From positions 1-7,358 of the forward strand of contig JAFADB010000144.1 of the NCBI GenBank assembly GCA_023425225.1: a DNA stretch of 7,358 nucleotides, given 5' to 3'. Position 1 is the first letter of the stretch, and every line of letters starts with the position of its first letter. The stretch comes from Pseudomonadota bacterium. Its GTDB lineage: Bacteria > Pseudomonadota > Gammaproteobacteria > Xanthomonadales > Xanthomonadaceae. Below, in pieces: positions 6,717 to 7,358 of this stretch. A program made the position numbers and the translations under genes. The notes beneath the pieces were generated by a model, which made no database searches, was not told the DNA's origin, and saw nothing but the letters and a program-made list of their open reading frames with translations.

Positions 6717-6723
6717 GCCGGCG

Positions 6724-7134
6724 TCAGCCGCCGTCGCCGTCCGGGCGGGGATGCAGCTCCTGCGCCAGCCGCGCCTTGAACTGCTCGAAATCCAGTCCCT
6801 CGGCGCGCGCCTCGGCATGCGCGGCGTCCTTGAGCGCGTCCGAGTAGACCAGCCGCACCGGCGTGCCGGCGCGCTCGTGCAGCTCGGCTGCCTGCATGAT
6901 CAGCGCCAGCACCCGCGCCGCGCTGGAACTCTCGCCGGCGATGCGCCCGTCCATGCCCAGCACCCACTCGCCGTCGCGGCGGACGATGCCGGCCAGCAGG
7001 CGGCGCTGTCCGTCACGCAGTTCGGCGTGCGGCTCGATCGCCGGCGACGATGCGGGCGCGGCCTGCGGCCGGTTGCGCTCGCGTTCGGCCAGGCGGCGCC
7101 GACTCTCGCGGCGGGCCTTGGACTGGATGGACAT
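6724..7134 (-). CDS. Conserved-looking hypothetical protein, charged N-terminus
   Basis: I do not recognise a named family for this 136-residue protein. The N-terminus (about 1-22) is strongly basic, with many Arg and some Lys after MSIQSK, and may be helical. A Pro/Ala-rich linker follows (22-35). The remainder, from about 36, is a small mixed domain: RRLLAGIVRRDGEWVLGMDG (44-63) looks like paired strands, residues 70-89 like a helix, TPVRLVYSDA (91-100) like a strand and 108-127 like a helix. There is no signal peptide or membrane segment, so it is probably cytoplasmic; the basic tail could bind nucleic acid or ribosomes, but that is a guess. The start at 7134 has GGAGAA six bases upstream. 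An alternative in-frame ATG at 7173 would overlap the upstream stop by 8 bases but has no Shine-Dalgarno. The acetyltransferase gene begins 7 bases after its stop, so the two are probably co-translated. Confidence 0.72.
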   Translation of the reverse strand: MSIQSKARRESRRRLAERERNRPQAAPASSPAIEPHAELRDGQRRLLAGIVRRDGEWVLGMDGRIAGESSSAARVLALIMQAAELHERAGTPVRLVYSDALKDAAHAEARAEGLDFEQFKARLAQELHPRPDGDGG

Positions 7135-7138
7135 CGGG

Positions 7139-7144
7139 TTCTCC
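7139..7144 (-). promoter_or_regulatory. Ribosome binding site of the 136-residue hypothetical gene
   Basis: On the minus strand GGAGAA precedes the ATG at 7134; the GGAG core (7141-7144) is six bases from the start codon. It supports this start over the upstream in-frame ATG at 7173. Confidence 0.65.
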
Positions 7145-7165
7145 GTGGAAGGTGAAGGTGGTGCC

Positions 7166-7358
7166 TCAGCCATTGTCGGCCGGTGGCAGCGGTTGTGCGA
7201 GCGGGCCGTGCCGGCGCTCGCGCCGGGCGATGCGCCGGTCCCAGCGCCAGAACAGCCAGCCGAGCAGGAAGAAACCGCCGAAGCCGCAGGCCAGCCACAG
7301 CGGGTCGTGCGCCAGCAGCGGCGAGACCACCCCGGCCACGACGGCGTTGGCGGTGAGC
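7166..7358 (-). CDS. C-terminal end of a small membrane protein, partial
   Basis: A minus-strand frame runs in from the right edge without a stop for 63 codons and ends with TGA at 7166-7168. The visible peptide reads as hydrophobic helices (VVAGVVSPLLA, then a stretch containing LWLACGFGGFFLLGWLFW), followed by a basic juxtamembrane stretch RWDRRIARRERR and a short polar tail. By the positive-inside rule the tail should be cytoplasmic. No family is recognisable from this fragment and the start lies outside the window. The stop is 31 bases before the next gene's start on the same strand, fitting a shared transcript. The clear helix-plus-basic-tail pattern argues for real coding, although another minus-strand frame is also open here. 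Confidence 0.55.
   Translation of the reverse strand, partial: LTANAVVAGVVSPLLAHDPLWLACGFGGFFLLGWLFWRWDRRIARRERRHGPLAQPLPPADNG

Noticed and set aside
6183..6779. A 198-codon plus-strand frame opposite the acetyltransferase gene
   Set aside because: The minus strand here carries a convincing RimJ-like protein. The plus-strand translation has no recognisable features.
6900..7298. A 132-codon minus-strand frame near the right edge
   Set aside because: It overlaps both the 136-residue gene, which has a Shine-Dalgarno, and the membrane-protein frame. Its translation is mostly Arg/Ala/Pro without structure.
1..7358. Mobile-element or horizontal-transfer origin of the mcr-like gene
   Set aside because: No transposase, integrase, terminal inverted repeats, tRNA or clear composition shift was seen anywhere in the window.

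Overview
The window is high-GC DNA (by eye close to 70% G+C) packed with genes, and it looks like the chromosome of a Gram-negative gammaproteobacterium. The most likely source is the Xanthomonadaceae/Lysobacteraceae group (Stenotrophomonas, Lysobacter, Luteimonas, Xanthomonas). This rests on two points: lipid A modification genes imply an outer membrane, and a secreted ACE-like M2 peptidase is a known trait of that group. The species cannot be named from the sequence. I see no RNA genes, insertion sequences, CRISPR arrays, integrases or phage genes, and no stretch over 300 bases without a gene.

Plus-strand block 1 (1-4034) is an envelope-modification cluster. It starts with a 5'-truncated ArnT/PMT-type (GT39) membrane glycosyltransferase. 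After a 114-base gap comes a PAP2-family membrane phosphatase with a divergent active-site signature. Its stop codon overlaps (ATGA) the start of an intact EptA/MCR-type phosphoethanolamine transferase. Together these could decorate lipid A phosphates and process the lipid phosphate donors or acceptors. In other bacteria such changes lower outer-membrane negative charge and raise tolerance to polymyxins and cationic peptides.

Plus-strand block 2 (4146-6122) is a single lipoprotein gene for an M2-family peptidyl-dipeptidase, a bacterial homologue of angiotensin-converting enzyme. Its zinc site, catalytic tyrosine/histidine set and three disulfide pairs are preserved.

The minus-strand block (6195 to the right edge) converges on the peptidase gene. 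Reading leftward it holds the end of a small membrane protein, an unrecognised 136-residue charged protein with a good ribosome binding site, and a RimJ-like GNAT acetyltransferase only 7 bases further on. The tight spacing suggests one transcript.

No wholly new system is evident. The points most worth following are the GT39-PAP2-EptA arrangement, the non-canonical PAP2 signature, and the ACE homologue, which combines an ACE-type dipeptide-binding residue with an ACE2-type chloride-site lysine.
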